Assembly: GCA_037952775.1 (NCBI GenBank)
Contig: JBANAY010000004.1
Location: 14,322,001-14,386,000, forward strand
From: Clonostachys chloroleuca
Taxonomy: Eukaryota > Ascomycota > Sordariomycetes > Hypocreales > Bionectriaceae
Direction of reading: 5' to 3'
DNA: 64,000 nucleotides
In this document: positions 40,226-52,835 of the stretch, piece by piece
How the letters are laid out: each line of letters opens with the position of its first letter
Position numbering within the stretch: position 1 is the first letter of the stretch
Position numbers and translations under genes: made by a program
Notes under the pieces: model-generated
Told to the model about the DNA's origin: nothing
Databases searched by the model: none
What the model saw: only the letters and a program-made list of their open reading frames with translations

Positions 40226-43200
40226 TTAGACCTCGGCAGTAGCGGTGAGAACTGGGTGTCTGTCCACACCCCAGCCGAAAGCCCGCTTGAGAGCCTTCCA
40301 GGACTCGATCAAGACGAGGTACAAAACGACGGCACCGGCGACAACGCCCCACTCCCAGGTGAGACCGAGGTGCTTGAAGACCCGAGTGTTCAGGTATGGG
40401 ATGTAGACGACAGGGAATGTGGCCAGGAAGCCACAGACCACAGACCAAAACAGGAACTTGTTGTGGTAGACAGTCTTGAAGACCGAAAGAGGACCGGGCC
40501 AGCGCGGGTCCATGTTGAAGAGACTGCGGTGGAAGTGCTTGACTTCCCAAGACGTGACAAGGAGGAGGAAACTCAGGGTTGAGAAGGTGGCAGCACGAGC
40601 GCGGTAGACACCGTCGCACCCGTTATCCCCAGACTCGTTGCAGCCGTGGGGAAGATCGTGAAAGCCATTGCCGGAAGAAGCGTAAGCAGTGAGCATAAAA
40701 GTCATCAAGCACATAGCACCCATGCAGGTACCGTAGACCATTTGGTCGCGGACCAGGTCCTTAGTGAAGACGCCAGTGCGGAGACTGCGGGGAGGACGCT
40801 TAAGAATATCTGGCTGGGCTTCCTCGAGACCAAGGCCGAGAGCCAAGGGAGAAGACGTAATGAGGTTGGCCCAAAGAATTTCCAGGGGAGACAGGGGGAA
40901 AACCGAGTTGTTTGATGTGTCCTTGAACGCAAGACCAATCAGGAGGAGAACAACCTGAGCCAAGTTGGAGGTCAACAAGTGCAGAAGGAACTAGTAAGTG
41001 ATTAGCCAAGTGTCTCTCAAGATGTTCGACGAAAAATGCCAGCCTTACCTTCTGGATGTTGTCGGACAGTCTGCGACCCTCCTTGATACCAGTAACAATG
41101 GAGGCAAAGTTGTCGTCCGTGAGGACCATGTCGGAAGCCTCTTTAGCGACATCGGATCCCCGGTCGCCCATTGCAATACCTACATCAGCCTGCTTCAGGG
41201 CAGGCGAGTCGTTGACACCATCACCAGTCATGATACAGAAGGCCTTGCGACGGTGGAGTGCTTTTATCATGCGAACCTTGGTCAACGGACTGCATCGGGC
41301 AAGGACGACGGGGAGACTCTCAAGAGCATCAATCTGCTCATCGGACATGTTTCCAAAATCCGCTGCGGCCATAACGGCGTTTGGTGGGAGGACCGCAGAT
41401 TTGTCCAAGATGCCGACCTCGTAGGCGATCGAGGTGGCCGTCTTGATGTGGTCACCAGTGACCATGTGGACGGTAATACCGGCCTGTCGGCACTGGATGA
41501 CAGCACCCGCAGTTTCCTGTCGGGGCGGATCGTAGAGTCCAGCGAGACCGAGGAATTCGAGGTCACACTCGACCTTGGAGCGTTCGTTGACCTCTTCGGA
41601 ATCATCCATGGACTTGGTGGCAATGCACAAAACTCGAAGACCTTGTCCGGCGAGCTCATCAGCTTTGGCAAGGATCTCATTCTTAAATTCCTCGCTTTCG
41701 TTGAGGATCTTCATCATGACTTCCACAGCACCCTTGGTATAAACCTTGCGAGTTTTCTCGATCCGGCTGCCATAGACAACACTCATCAACTTGCATGAGG
41801 AGTCGAAGGGGTGTTCGGTGATCAGCTCATCGGAGCCAGCAGTCTGGCCGAATCGCATCGCGAACACCTTGAGCGCAATTTCCGTAGGCTCGCCAGTTGC
41901 TTTCCACTGGGCGGTACCATCCGCAGCAGTGGTGACGCTAGAGGAGTCCGTTTCCGGCTCCTTGCGGCCGTCCGAGACGACAGCATTGTTGCAGAGGACC
42001 AGGCAGTTGAGGAAGCGGCTGAGGCAGCTTCCGGCCAGAGGGGCTGACCATGTAACCTGTCCACTGCTTGGGTCGTAGGGGTCCGCAGTTCCTTCGACAG
42101 ATCCCTCCAAGTTTCCTCGGAGCCAGACCTTTCGGGTGATCATGCGGCCCTGGGTGAGAGTACCAGTCTTGTCGGAGCAGATGTTGGTGACACCGCCGAC
42201 AGCTTCGAGCGAAGGCATCTGACGGACAATGACATTGCCCCTGACCATTGCCTTGGTGGCGACGGCCATGGTGACAGTCAAGACTGCGAGCAGTGACTCG
42301 GGGATAACCGCGACACCGACGCAGATACCGTACAAGAGGACTTCATTGCTCACATGCCAGAGGCTGGCAGAGAATACGATAATGGCGAGCAGTATGGCGA
42401 AGGCGAATAGCAACAGGGCAAACTTGCTAAGGGTAACCTGGAGAGGTGTGCCCTCGAGTCCAAGAATACCACGGGTCGTCTGATAGGCTTTAAGGAAGAA
42501 CTTCTGGACGGCGGTTTTGCCCTCCATGTCATTCTTCGACTTACGAAGAAGCTCGGCAATCTGGCCGACTTCAGTCTTCATACCGGTGGAAATGACTAGT
42601 CCAGTTCCTCGACCACGAGTCACAGAGCTACCGGAGTAGCAAAGGTTGGTGCGATCACCAATGGGCATGTCGGCATCGGTAAAGACGGCCTCGGGTTTCT
42701 TGGAGATAGCAATAGATTCACCAGTGAGAAGGGCTTCATCAGTAGCCAGGTTGATACCCTGGATCAGACGCAAATCGGCAGGGATGACATCTCCAGTAGC
42801 CAGAACGACGAGATCACCCTTGACGAGCGTCTCGGCCTTTACTGTTTCATTGACACCATCGCGAATAACCTTGCACTTGGGGGTGGACAGGGCATACAGG
42901 GACTGGATCGTTTGCTCGGCACGGTAATCCTGGATCAGTCTGAAGCATGTTAGCACGAGATACAGCATACTCTTTGGCAGGATCGAGGGAGGCGTATGGT
43001 GGAGCACGTGAGCAACCGAAATCAGGACTTACCCGACAACAATGTTGAGGACAATCACAGCGCATACGACGCCACCCTCGACGTAGTCGTTAATGGCAAA
43101 GGAAAGGACTGCCACGGCGATAAGGACAACGGTGAGGGCGTTGGCGACTTGGGCCAGGAAGATCTCCCAGAGGGAGAGTCCCTTGGCACCTTTGATGGAG

Positions 43201-43445
43201 TTTGGGCCGTCCCGGGCAAGGCGGGCGGCAGCCTCTTCACTACTTAACCCATGGTCGATGTGGCTGGAGAGACTCTCAGCAACACGCTGGGCGGAAAGCG
43301 TATGAGGGCAGATTGGCTTCTCTATGGCTAATTCTGGTAGACCCGCTATAGGAGGCTGGTCGTCCGGATTGCCGACGGTCGACGAGTCCGAAGAGGAGCT
43401 GGCGTGGTCTGCACCATTCGTACTACGAACTTCGGTTTCTCCCAT
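40226..43445 (-). CDS. ENA: P-type sodium/potassium-exporting ATPase, ENA type (IID)
   Basis: Exons are 43033..43445, 41049..42939 and 40226..40990 (1022 aa, normal for ENA pumps). A cytosolic N-terminus with PHTLSAQRVAESL leads to helices 1-2 (LTVVLIAVAVLSFAINDYVEGG). The actuator loop has LLTGES, and the phosphorylation motif is CSDKTGTLTQGRM (Asp near 391). The nucleotide domain includes EHPFDSSCKLMS and KVYTKGAVEVMM, and the hinge motifs are MVTGDHIKTA and TGDGVNDSPALKQADVGIA. Helices 5-10 follow. ENA ATPases export Na+, Li+ or K+ at the plasma membrane and support growth at high salt and alkaline pH. The distinction from Ca2+ pumps rests on the IID-type NIVVGLIQDYRAEQTI and IPESLLAVLTVTMA. 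A long non-coding region with a CT-rich (sense) tract lies upstream. Confidence 0.9.
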
Positions 43446-46400
43446 CGAATGGGTATAGGTATCAAAGGTAGGCAGCGGGGGAGAGCAAGCGACGGCTTAC
43501 TCAGTGGCAGGGGAGCGTTGAAGGTGGTCACGCGACAAGGCTGGTTGGGCTCGTGCAGAGGCGACGGACAAGAAGTCGATCGAGAGGATTTAACCTTAAG
43601 AAAGGTGAGATAGGTAAGAGAGAAGAAAGAAAGAAAGAAGGACGCTTGCGGGAGACAGGGCTCTTTATCCTTGCGCCACGACAGACGAGACGCATTGCTA
43701 GTACATACTACGATGGCAATGTGGGTGTGTGAATGCTGTTAGTATGTGGGATCCGGCCCAAGCAAGGAGAATCGCTGTGACACCTCGTCTTGGGAAGCCG
43801 CAACCCAGACAGCCCTCCAAGAACAGATGCAACACCCATGTTCAGCGAGGTGCGAGAGCAGGCCGGAGCTACAGGGGGGTGTAGGGGAGCACTCGGCCAA
43901 CGACCGCTAACTCCTGGCTGCTCCCCAGCCCGAGATGCCCCCACCAGCAGTGCACGCTGCCATTTGCTGCACGCCCCCTCCCCCCACATCGCTTCAAGGC
44001 ACCCCTACCCACCGCCACAGGCAGGTACGTACACATCGTTCCAGCACTGTGCGGTACCTGTGCCAGCGTGCCGCCTCCCGAGACGAAACTCCGGGCGGGC
44101 TGTCCCAGCACAGTGCGCCAGGCAATGAGGCGGTAGGCGACAGAGCGCAGTGCTGCTGCGCCTTGAGCACGTGGCCCTTGTAGTGGTCAATCCAGCGCCG
44201 GCATTCGTCAGTGATTGACAGCCTGGGGGAAACTTCGCGAACAAACCCACAACAGCAAACGTCAATGCTAAGTTCTCCGGTTTGTACAAACCCAAGATAC
44301 ATGGGGTTCTGCAACTTAGCGACGATCTTCTCCCGTGCCTTGGTAATGTGTCTCATTGCTTTTTCGTTGTCTTCTCCCCCTTGCTCCATTCCCTATGTGG
44401 GCGGTACCGAGTGTAATGACATCAGCGAGCGGCTCTACGTTATCTCAGAGGCTGGAGGAATGCACACCAGCATTGACCCATCAGCGGACAACCCTGCTAC
44501 AGGACAGAGGGCTCCTCGCTGTAAGCAAGCAGATACAGGGCGGTTGCGGATGATTGGCTGGCAGCCTCACACTGTCCTGGCAGACTGTGTCGCACCGAGT
44601 TTGGCCAGCGCTAGCAGGTCACGAGACGGCTAGCGGGTGGACCTGTAGGGCGCTGATTGGCCGTGCTACCCAGAAGTGCGCTGACTGAACAGGTGCAGCC
44701 TTCAGTCGTCATCACTCGTTCATCAGCCATGCACTGAGGGGCAACACAGATTTGGGTGTCCGCATTATGATGCTTTGGTTTGCATTCCAGTCGTCTCAGC
44801 CTGGCCGTCTCAGCGGCGATCTCCTATTGTTTCGCTTTCCTTGTGTTCGGTACATTCACTTTCAAGAACAAGAACAAGACAGCCAGAGTGGCAGGGCTCG
44901 AGACACCCGCATCAGCGACAGAGACAAGACAAGGGACGGACATAATCACCAAGAGACGCCGGGGTGCGATTCACATATTCATGCTCGAGATGGTTCACTT
45001 GCCAAATTTGGTCGAGATCTGTGTAGCCTCTCCAGTCAATCTCGTCGCTCCTGCTAGGGGGCCCTCTCTTTCTCTCTGCCCCCCACTCCACTTGAGCCTG
45101 GTCGAGAGAACCTGGTTGCATGGATGATGGGAGCATGGAGGGGCAGATTCGCACCACCACCAATCCGAAAGATACCTTTGTTGCCATTGGATTGCGTATT
45201 GCGTCTAACAGCAAGCATACTCCTCGGCTCTGGCTTCCCACGCCGGCCAGCCGCCCGGTTTCCGATGGCTGAAGCTAATTCTCTCTGTGTGGAAGTCAAT
45301 TGCAGCTCCTCGCAAGCAAGTGGTCTTACGACACTGCCGGCTAGCGCATGAAAAAACGTCAAAGGAGATGCAGCCAAAAGCCACCTCATACATGCAACAG
45401 CCGATGCCAGCCATGGGCACGTGTGTGGGCGATAAGGGAAAAGTACACCTGTTCTATTCTTCGGTTCCGCCTTCGCTGCTCCCACGCAACCTCGCTGATA
45501 AGGATGCCACTATTACTTGAGCGGCGCGAACTCTGAGCCCCTCCTTCATGGTCACGGCCGTGGGGCACTAAGTTTAAGCATATTTCAGTGTCTGGCCGGA
45601 CATGGTCAATGAACCAATCACATCCCCACCTCCTACACCTCCGGGTCACCATTCATCAATCAACCGTCAAGAGCTGGAAATCATGGGGTCATGAGGGGGT
45701 TGCTGGTGCCCCTCCATTTGGTAGGTGTTTGGTGATCAGAACAACATCGGCATCGTTGTATCCAGAAGGCCAAGGCGGGGGTTGCTGTGCCAAGTCCAGC
45801 AACGGACAGACTCCGTGGCTCGTGATGTTGCGGATTTTGCGGCCACACCCCTCAGATCACGAAAACGAAAACTGTCTGCGCTAGCCGGTCCCAAGGGTCT
45901 TTGTCCCATCTCGATGGCACATCGTTTTCTTGGTTTTGTTTGTGTTTTTCCATGTTCGTGGCAACAGGAAAGATAAAAAGCAACGACCAAAAGCGCATCA
46001 ACGCTAAGCGGTGTGCAGCGTTTGCACAGTCGCTCTTCCAGACAAGGCGGCCAATCTACCCGGATGCGAGTTCCGATCAAGCTGAGCCTTTTGTTTCGTG
46101 ACCGCTTCGGGCTTTCGCACCCGGATACCAGCATTCGCCATCCAGGGGTCCCGATATTTGGAAGGGGCCCTTGTCTCACCCTTGCACCCGGTGCCTAGTT
46201 TTGGCCCGCGTAGAACCACATGGAAGAGGCCGACTTGACGGCGCCGCATGTCCGTACTATATCCCACTTGCTGTATTGGCCCTGGCGAGCAGGGCAGTGC
46301 CACATCCACCCGAGCCCGTCGCCGCTTGGCCCGGCTGTGTCACCTCAAGAGGCGGGCGGCGTGTGATTGCGTGGGCGTGCGTCATGCCGGCACCCGGAGG

Positions 46401-47493
46401 CCTCACAGCGATGTGCGCGTGTCTTTTCCCCATTTCGTGCGGCCAAGCCCGTAGCAAAGTTGTACGACAATCCCACGCATGCCAGGCTTGCCAGGTACGT
46501 GGAACCTCTACGAGACAACGAGGGGTATGATGCGAGCATCCTATTACTCTCTCCACTTGAGGCCTCAGGGAAGATGAGCTCTTGGCTCGCTGTGACGGTA
46601 TCATGCGTATCCCTTTTGGATGGCACACTACTTTCGTTGATCTAACCACACAATCCCCTCGACTCAAGTTCAGGAAGTATTCTTCAATATCTGAGGTATC
46701 ATTATGTTAACTGACTTGTTAGAAGCTTAAGGATGCAGTACTTCTCAGAGCATCAGTCGATCCATCAGGATATGCGGCTCGAGGCAGCAGACTGAGACAG
46801 CTCCCACCACAATCATCATTAATGTTCATCCCGAAGTTAATTCTACGCCATCCGCCAATAAGCATAATAGATCGTCCCTTGTTCGGGCAATGTCCGCTCA
46901 GTAGAACATTAACCATAAACTACCCCGGGCCATGCCCCTCCCAAGAACAGATGGGATGGGACCAACCCCAAGCTTCCCCATCAAATCATGTTCCACCTGC
47001 CCCAGCTGCTTATTTTGAGCACCGACATATCCTCCGAAGGGAGGGGAAAGAGAAAATTATCTACCGACGGGAACGGCAAGTATAGCATAAAGCCTGCCGG
47101 TCGCCGGTAATGTCCGTCGCAAATACGTGTCACAGCCGGCTCCTCTCGTACTGCAGACTAGCCCGAACTATTCAATACGTTACATCGCAGGCAAAATTAT
47201 AGTAAGTCTGCATGGGAGAGACGCCTGGTCGTGGTGTGAGATGTGCCGGCACGTGTTGGTGTGTTTCACCTCAGCGCATCATCTCGGGCATTTGCCGAGA
47301 CGTCGCTTCTGCCATGGGTAGACACCAGAATGACATGATCCTTTGTAAATGGCGTAGATATTGACATCCTACGTACGAATCAGGTTGATCATTGAACTAA
47401 GCGAGCTACTAAACCCAATTCTTTGGGGTGGAGGGCATAGCAAGACGGGCAATGACCCTCGCTACAACCAAACCATGATTCCCAGCCTCCTTC
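43446..47493. other. 4-kb intergenic region upstream of ENA ATPase
   Basis: This is the longest gene-free stretch in the window. Next to the ENA start a GA-rich run on the plus strand (43590-43645) is the sense CT tract of its promoter. The rest has many short open frames on both strands, but none has codon bias, homology or length to support a gene. The region 43850-44120 is unusually GC-rich, 46250-46480 moderately so. No tRNA, rRNA or transposon signature is recognised. It could contain regulatory DNA or non-coding RNA. Confidence 0.5.
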
Positions 47494-49143
47494 TTAACCC
47501 AGCAAGTTGATGAACGGCTCTGGCCAGCTTCCCCAGACCAGCGGCTTATCACCGAGCCGACCACTCACAGGCGCAAGAAGCTTGATCTTCTTCCTCTCCT
47601 CATCCACGTCAGATACGTACACGAAGCCCACGACGCTGGACGCCCGAACTGTATCAGGCAAGTCTCGAGGTCCGGCGCTCATTATGGCAAACGTCCAATG
47701 CTGCATCTCCACCGAAGCCTCTTCACGGGCGAATCCGTTGAGGACAACTGCAGGTTGCCACAGTTAGCCCAATGCACCAACCCATCACACTGCAGCTCGT
47801 AGGCACGGGGGTTGGGGGTGAAGGGGAGAAGAGGGAAAGGCAAGTGTGTAGGAGGTGTGGAGTACTTACTCTCAGAGGCCCTATAGATGACCAAGCTGTC
47901 GAAGTCGGCCTGCTGGATCTGAGGACTTAACGTTCTCCGAGCATCGCCGAAGAAGTACTCCTTGATGCAGGCCTCCCTAACATGCTGCATGAAGTTCTGG
48001 TCCCGGTGGGCCACGCCGTCCGACTTGTCCAGCAGGACGATGTCGATTGGCTCGCCCAGGCTTGTCTTGACGCTTGTAAATCTCTTCGCGAGCTCCTGCT
48101 CGAGCAATGGCGTGCCTATGACAACGACAACGTTGACTGGTGGACGTCGCAAAACCCCCTGTTAGTCCATATTGATCCCATGCTGTCCCCATCTTCGACT
48201 TCCATCGCAACACTTACTGGAAAACTCCTCAATAATGTGAGCTAGGAGGTCGACGCCGAGCTCGCTCTCCCCATCAACACCCATCGTATCCACAATGACA
48301 CCTGACCGCTTCACGTCCTCGTCCTCGCTCAGCCTGGCGCTCACGCTGCCCGCCAGGTTGCTCGCCAGCTCCCGGTAGAAGTCGGGCTCCTTCTCGGGCT
48401 CCCTGGCCCCGTAGTAGTAGACGAGCGGCAGCTTCACGGGCACCGTGCTCGGCCCGCTCGTGGGCGTTCCCCCCAGCCGTCCGTGGCCTCGGGGTCCATC
48501 ACCGTCGCGAACACGCTCGCGCTCAGCGAGCCGGGGAGGCTCAGCATCCCCTCCGCCGGGTCGAGGTTCACCACGAGCGGCTGGCCGCCCTGCCGCGTGG
48601 CGTAGCTGGCGAGCGTGCGCGCCGCGGTTGTCTTGCCCGTCGAGGCGGCTCCCGCGACGAGGACCCGCGGAGCCTCCCTCCTCTCACGGGCTGCAGCGGC
48701 GCGCATGTCGTTGAGCTGCGCGTGGAGGTTCAGGAGGGCGTTGGCCGGGTTGTCGGCCGGGCTGGCGTAGGGTGCGACCGAGTCGTGGTCGGTGCGGCCG
48801 TCGACCTCGATCTCGCAGCCCTGCCATGTGAGGATCCTGGAGCGGGCGGCCCGGAAGGTGTAGGCGTTGCGGGGGGCGAGCTCGACGCCGTCCTTCTCAG
48901 CCGTGCCGGAGACGATCTTGATGACGAGGGGCGAGGCCGTGGGGGCGTGGAAGCGCCATTCCCAGCCTGGTCGGAGGGAGACGATGCGGGTAGAGGCGGT
49001 CTCGGGCTGGGGGTGCAGGCGTCAGTCAGCTTGATGTTCCTCGCTTGAGACCAGCAGGAGAGACGTGTGGTCCGTTGTTTGGTGAGGAGGGTAGATGGGC
49101 GGCTTACCTGTTGCGGGATCTGGCCCAAGCCTGGAATCGACAT
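47494..49143 (-). CDS. CLP1: CLP1, polynucleotide kinase-like pre-mRNA 3'-end processing factor (frame broken by one base)
   Basis: Exons are 49108..49143, 48218..49006, 47870..48136 and 47494..47747 (448 aa once repaired). The first exon gives MSIPGLGQIPQQ. The N-terminal domain (RIVSLRPGWEWRFHAP, SRILTWQGCEIEVDGRTD) is followed by the P-loop domain with Walker A GAASTGKTTAARTL and VVNLDPAEGMLSLPGSLS. Further blocks are KLPLVYYYGAREPEKEP, VVVVIGTPLLEQEL and the C-terminal domain ending PEPFINLLG. CLP1 is a subunit of cleavage factor IA, bridging to CPF in mRNA 3'-end formation. At the C6 run 48469..48474 (sense G6) the frame is lost between DGWGG and TPTSGPSTVPVK; a seventh G repairs it. Since CLP1 is essential in yeast, the break is almost surely an error of the sequence. 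All three introns have CTAAC or similar branch sites. Confidence 0.92.
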
Positions 49144-51625
49144 GGCCGTCTACATGGGATTGGTGAACAATGGAAAGTTTAGAATCGCTTTTCTTTTCTC
49201 GGTGGGGAGCTATAGCTCGTTAAAGTTGGAGCTGTAGGATTTGAGCTATCTGCCTACCCTAGACCAAACACAGTTTTCTAATTGACTTCTTGAACTTTAA
49301 TCCATGCCATGATATTCATTTACGCATAACATGATGTACCCGGTATCTAATCAAGCATCTAGATCCTACGGTTAGAGTATAATGGAACCTATAATAATCT
49401 AGAAATTTGTCCCAGGGCCTAACAGGGCAGCCCATGCCTGACCGCCTCATATCGCCCTCAGTGTAGCAAAATCCACTATTCTCTTGGACGCCTCACTTCT
49501 CTAAATCCAAGGCGGAGCACGCTTCCCCAAGACATCAAATCTTTGCTAGATAATAATCTCCGGCGAAAAAGCCTAGAGCGCACGACTTGGCGAAACCACC
49601 CAGGCTCGTCATACAGTCGACGGCGTGTCACGGTCCTACTGTGCTAATACCTTGAGCGATCTGGGTCAGGTTCAGGCCGCCCTCGCGCCCTAGCCGGTGG
49701 CTCTACTGCTACTTGATTGAACTACTGGCATTCTGCACAGAAAAGCGGCAAGGCCCTTGACTGAGATTGACACATCGCGGGTAGATATGTGCAGATATCT
49801 CTAGGTAGGGCATTGCAGCCGCCGGCTGTGATGTGTTTAAGGTGTCCAGTCCGGCCGAGAGGGTTTGGGTATCAAGGAGACGAGAAGGTCTCGCGGCAGC
49901 ATGCATGGTGATGTGATTCTGTGCTCTCGAAACTGGGCTACAGCCGTCTAGGTCCAAGTGTGGACGAGGTTGGCAAGAGGTGCGATGGGTTTGCACAGCC
50001 TCAGTCATGGACTCACCACCCTCCAGGCATCCCACGATGCTGGTTCATAAATTGGGAGACACAGTCACTCTAGACATCCCCCTACACATTGACTGTGATG
50101 GGCTATACCCACCGGGGGCGTGCGCTCTTGGCCACTAACTAGGGATGTCTCGGTAGAGGGGGCCGTGGATGCGGCAGGCCGGAGGCTGGACTGGTCCGAA
50201 GGTGCCGTCCATCAGTGATTAGGGTCCTCACCACCGATCGATGATCGGAGCAAAAAGGTCCTGGGGATGGCGCACGCTGAGGCTGTGACTTGGAATATTG
50301 GCTACCTGCATGAATCTAGATTGCGGTGGAGGCTGCTAGCAGCATCGCTACCAACAGCACATTCAGCTCGCTGGGTCCTAATATAGGTGGGTATTGGCTA
50401 AAGAATCACATTGCAGATTTGCCCTGCAGGCAGATTCTCTCAAGGAGTTTGTGCTTAATGAGGAGAATGTCCTTGAGTTGCTGTCTGAAGTGTGATGCGC
50501 TGGAGATTCATGGGATGGTGAAAGACCATCATGCTCCGTAGCAGATACCTCACGTGCTGGTGCAATTCCCTTTCCCGCAGTGTAGAATTCAGTGCATTGC
50601 ATCTGTATCTTCAACAAGGCATGTTTGACTGGCGTGATTCTGGTTACGTCTCCTAGGGGTAAGAAGCACAGCCTTTGCCCTTGAGTTAGGTCGGTGTTCG
50701 GAAGGCCGCTTCGTCTGGAACCAACATGGAACCAACACCCTCTGACAAGGATCCAAACTATCTAGACTGTATCAATGTAACTCGGACTCATTAGATACTT
50801 CGTGCTCATACGCGCGTCATCAGAATTGTAACAGCAAGGGACGATGGGAAACGGGGGTGTAAATAGCATATTGAGATTAACTTGTTTGACGGAGACACGT
50901 CCATTATACAACAACGCCAAGATAAAAAGCCATCTTGGTGAAATCTACGTGATACTAGGTGTCTTAAATGACGTGTGCCCGTTACGAATGTGTGTTACCT
51001 TGGGTCAAGGTTTGCTCTAAACCCGCCGGTGCGCTTTTGGGAGCGACTAATGCTGGCGGCAAACCTTGCGTGTCGACTGGAGGGAAACCTCCGGCCAGAT
51101 AGACAAAAAAGGCTTTGGAGATGTCATCTTTCGACTTCAACTGGATGAGGCTGAGGATAAACTCTGTCCACTGAGGTTTCATGGAAGGTAGATGGAACGG
51201 CAAGAGTAAATGGCCACAAGATGATAGTGATCAGGCTAGACTGGTAGAAATTATTGAATCAATTGCTAAACTATAATTTTGTCATAAACATCGTAACACC
51301 CGGATGGACTACTTGGGCTCTAATCATGAACCTGATAAACACCACTAAAAAATACCAGAGGGCAGAAAGCGAGGTAACCTGCATACTCCACGCCGCCTCG
51401 CGATATGGGAAATCCGTCTTTGACGCCGTCGCTTTGATGAGTCCTGGCCATGAGTAAAAAAAGCATGTAAAGCTTGAAAACCTGTTTCTCTTTGCTCCAA
51501 GTGATGAGCGGCCGAAGAAAGCAATGTGTATCGTGTCATTAACGCTCCTTTGAAAGTTCTCGCGAAAAGCCTCTGTTCTATCGATCGACTCTTTTGCTGT
51601 ATTTTCTTTTTTCTTTTCTTTTTGT
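49144..51625. other. Intergenic region, 2.5 kb
   Basis: It lies between CLP1 (its upstream side) and the inositol phosphate kinase (its 3' side). I find no gene. Segments 49240-49420 and 50700-50950 are AT-rich. A T-rich run at 51590-51630 sits at the kinase stop. Confidence 0.45.
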
Positions 51626-52835
51626 TTACTCGGTTGCCAGAGTTTGGAAGATATCGCGGACGCTGCGCACACCCTTGAGCATGTTCTCGTCTGGGCCCTG
51701 CCCAGGCACCCATGTGGCATGTGCGAAGTCGATCAGCTTGACTGAGAAGATGGGGGGAAGCGAGTTCACCGCGTCCTCTAATAGATCGTCGTCGGACTCG
51801 TCCTCGATGGCGATGCCGCTGTCCACACGCTTAGTTGTTAGGAGCCTGTCGGAAACGCTATCGACGATGGAATTGTTCTTCTCAATGGCACTGCGGAGGG
51901 CCTTGCCGTCGCCCTCGAAGACGAAGAGGAGAGATGCAGAGTACATGCGGGTCTCGTTCTGACTGAGAACCTCCTCAACGTTGTCGACTGTCTGGACGAA
52001 GGCCTTGCAGACGGCCTGGCCCAGCGCCTTGTCGATTCCGGCGTTCTTGTTGAAGACGAAGTGGCGGAACTCGGAGACCAGGTTGTCATCGTTGACGGAG
52101 AAGCGTCCGTAGTCCTTATCATATACTCGGTAGTCTTCGTCGTCCAAGTCGGCTGGGTTGTCTGAACCCTTGTACATGCGCATGCCAGCAATTCTGAAAC
52201 CAAAGTTGCGATGCGTCGTCTCCTCCGAGATTTTGTCAAACTTGACCTTCTTCTTCTCTGGGGCATCGTCTGCCCACAGGCGCACACCAAGCTTGACATC
52301 GAGGATATTGGGCTTCTTGAAGCCGTATGTGTTGTTCACCAAGACGACAGCCTTGTTTGTGCTGATCTTGCCACCCTTGGTAGGAACCCATTCGTTCTCT
52401 GCGGCAGGGGCCGTTTCGGGGGCGGCATTGCCCGCGGAAATCTGCTTGCTGACGGCGGCGGTGATCTGGTCCTTGTCGGTCTTGACGTTGTCGTTGTCGG
52501 ACACGACGGCCGCGACAGCCTCGCTTGCCTCGTCGAGAGTGCTCAGCGAAAGGGTGCCCATGTATTCGGGCATCAGATCAGAGAGCTCGGGGTGGTCGCG
52601 CTTGGCGGTCTCATAGAAGTCGATCTCGGCCTGGACGCAGGGCTTGATGAAGAGCTTGCCATCCTCATCTGACATGGTGCCAGCACTACAGCGGGCAAGA
52701 GGTTAGCGGTTTGCGACTTGCCGCGGCGCATGCAAGGCAATGGCGCGTGCCATTGCGCAGTTGCGCGGAGAAATAAACTTACTGGCCAGCGGCGGCATGG
52801 CCGTAACTTTTTAACGATTGAGGGTCGACGACCAT
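51626..52835 (-). CDS. ARG82: Inositol polyphosphate multikinase (ARG82/IPK2 family)
   Basis: Exons are 52783..52835 and 51626..52685 (370 aa), with a 97-nt intron (donor GTAAGT, branch GCTAAC, acceptor TGTAG). The first exon MVVDPQSLKSYGHAAAGH joins AGTMSDEDGKLFIKPC, giving the usual family opening. Kinase landmarks are the PxxxDxKxG motif in KKPNILDVKLGVRLW (near 140), THRNFGFRIAGMRMY, a typical SLLFVFEGDG strand and the metal-binding LIDFAHATWVPGQGPDEN. IPMK phosphorylates Ins(1,4,5)P3 to IP5 in the nucleus and cytosol; in yeast Arg82 also stabilises the ArgR-Mcm1 regulators. An acidic stretch (EDESDDDLLED) lies in a loop before the last motif. Starting at the downstream Met would delete conserved residues, so the two-exon model is preferred. 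Confidence 0.9.

Noticed and set aside
43994..44389. 131-aa minus-strand open frame with a helical start
   Set aside because: The beginning looks protein-like, but the second half does not. There are no good splice signals or homology, so I left it in the intergenic entry.
45769..45774. GCCAAG (PacC-like) upstream of ENA
   Set aside because: A six-base match more than 2.3 kb from the start, expected by chance; no cluster near the promoter.
4598..48474. Programmed ribosomal frameshifting as the cause of the six breaks
   Set aside because: Six unrelated genes, plain C/G runs, and no slippery heptamer with a downstream structure. A shared sequencing artefact is simpler.
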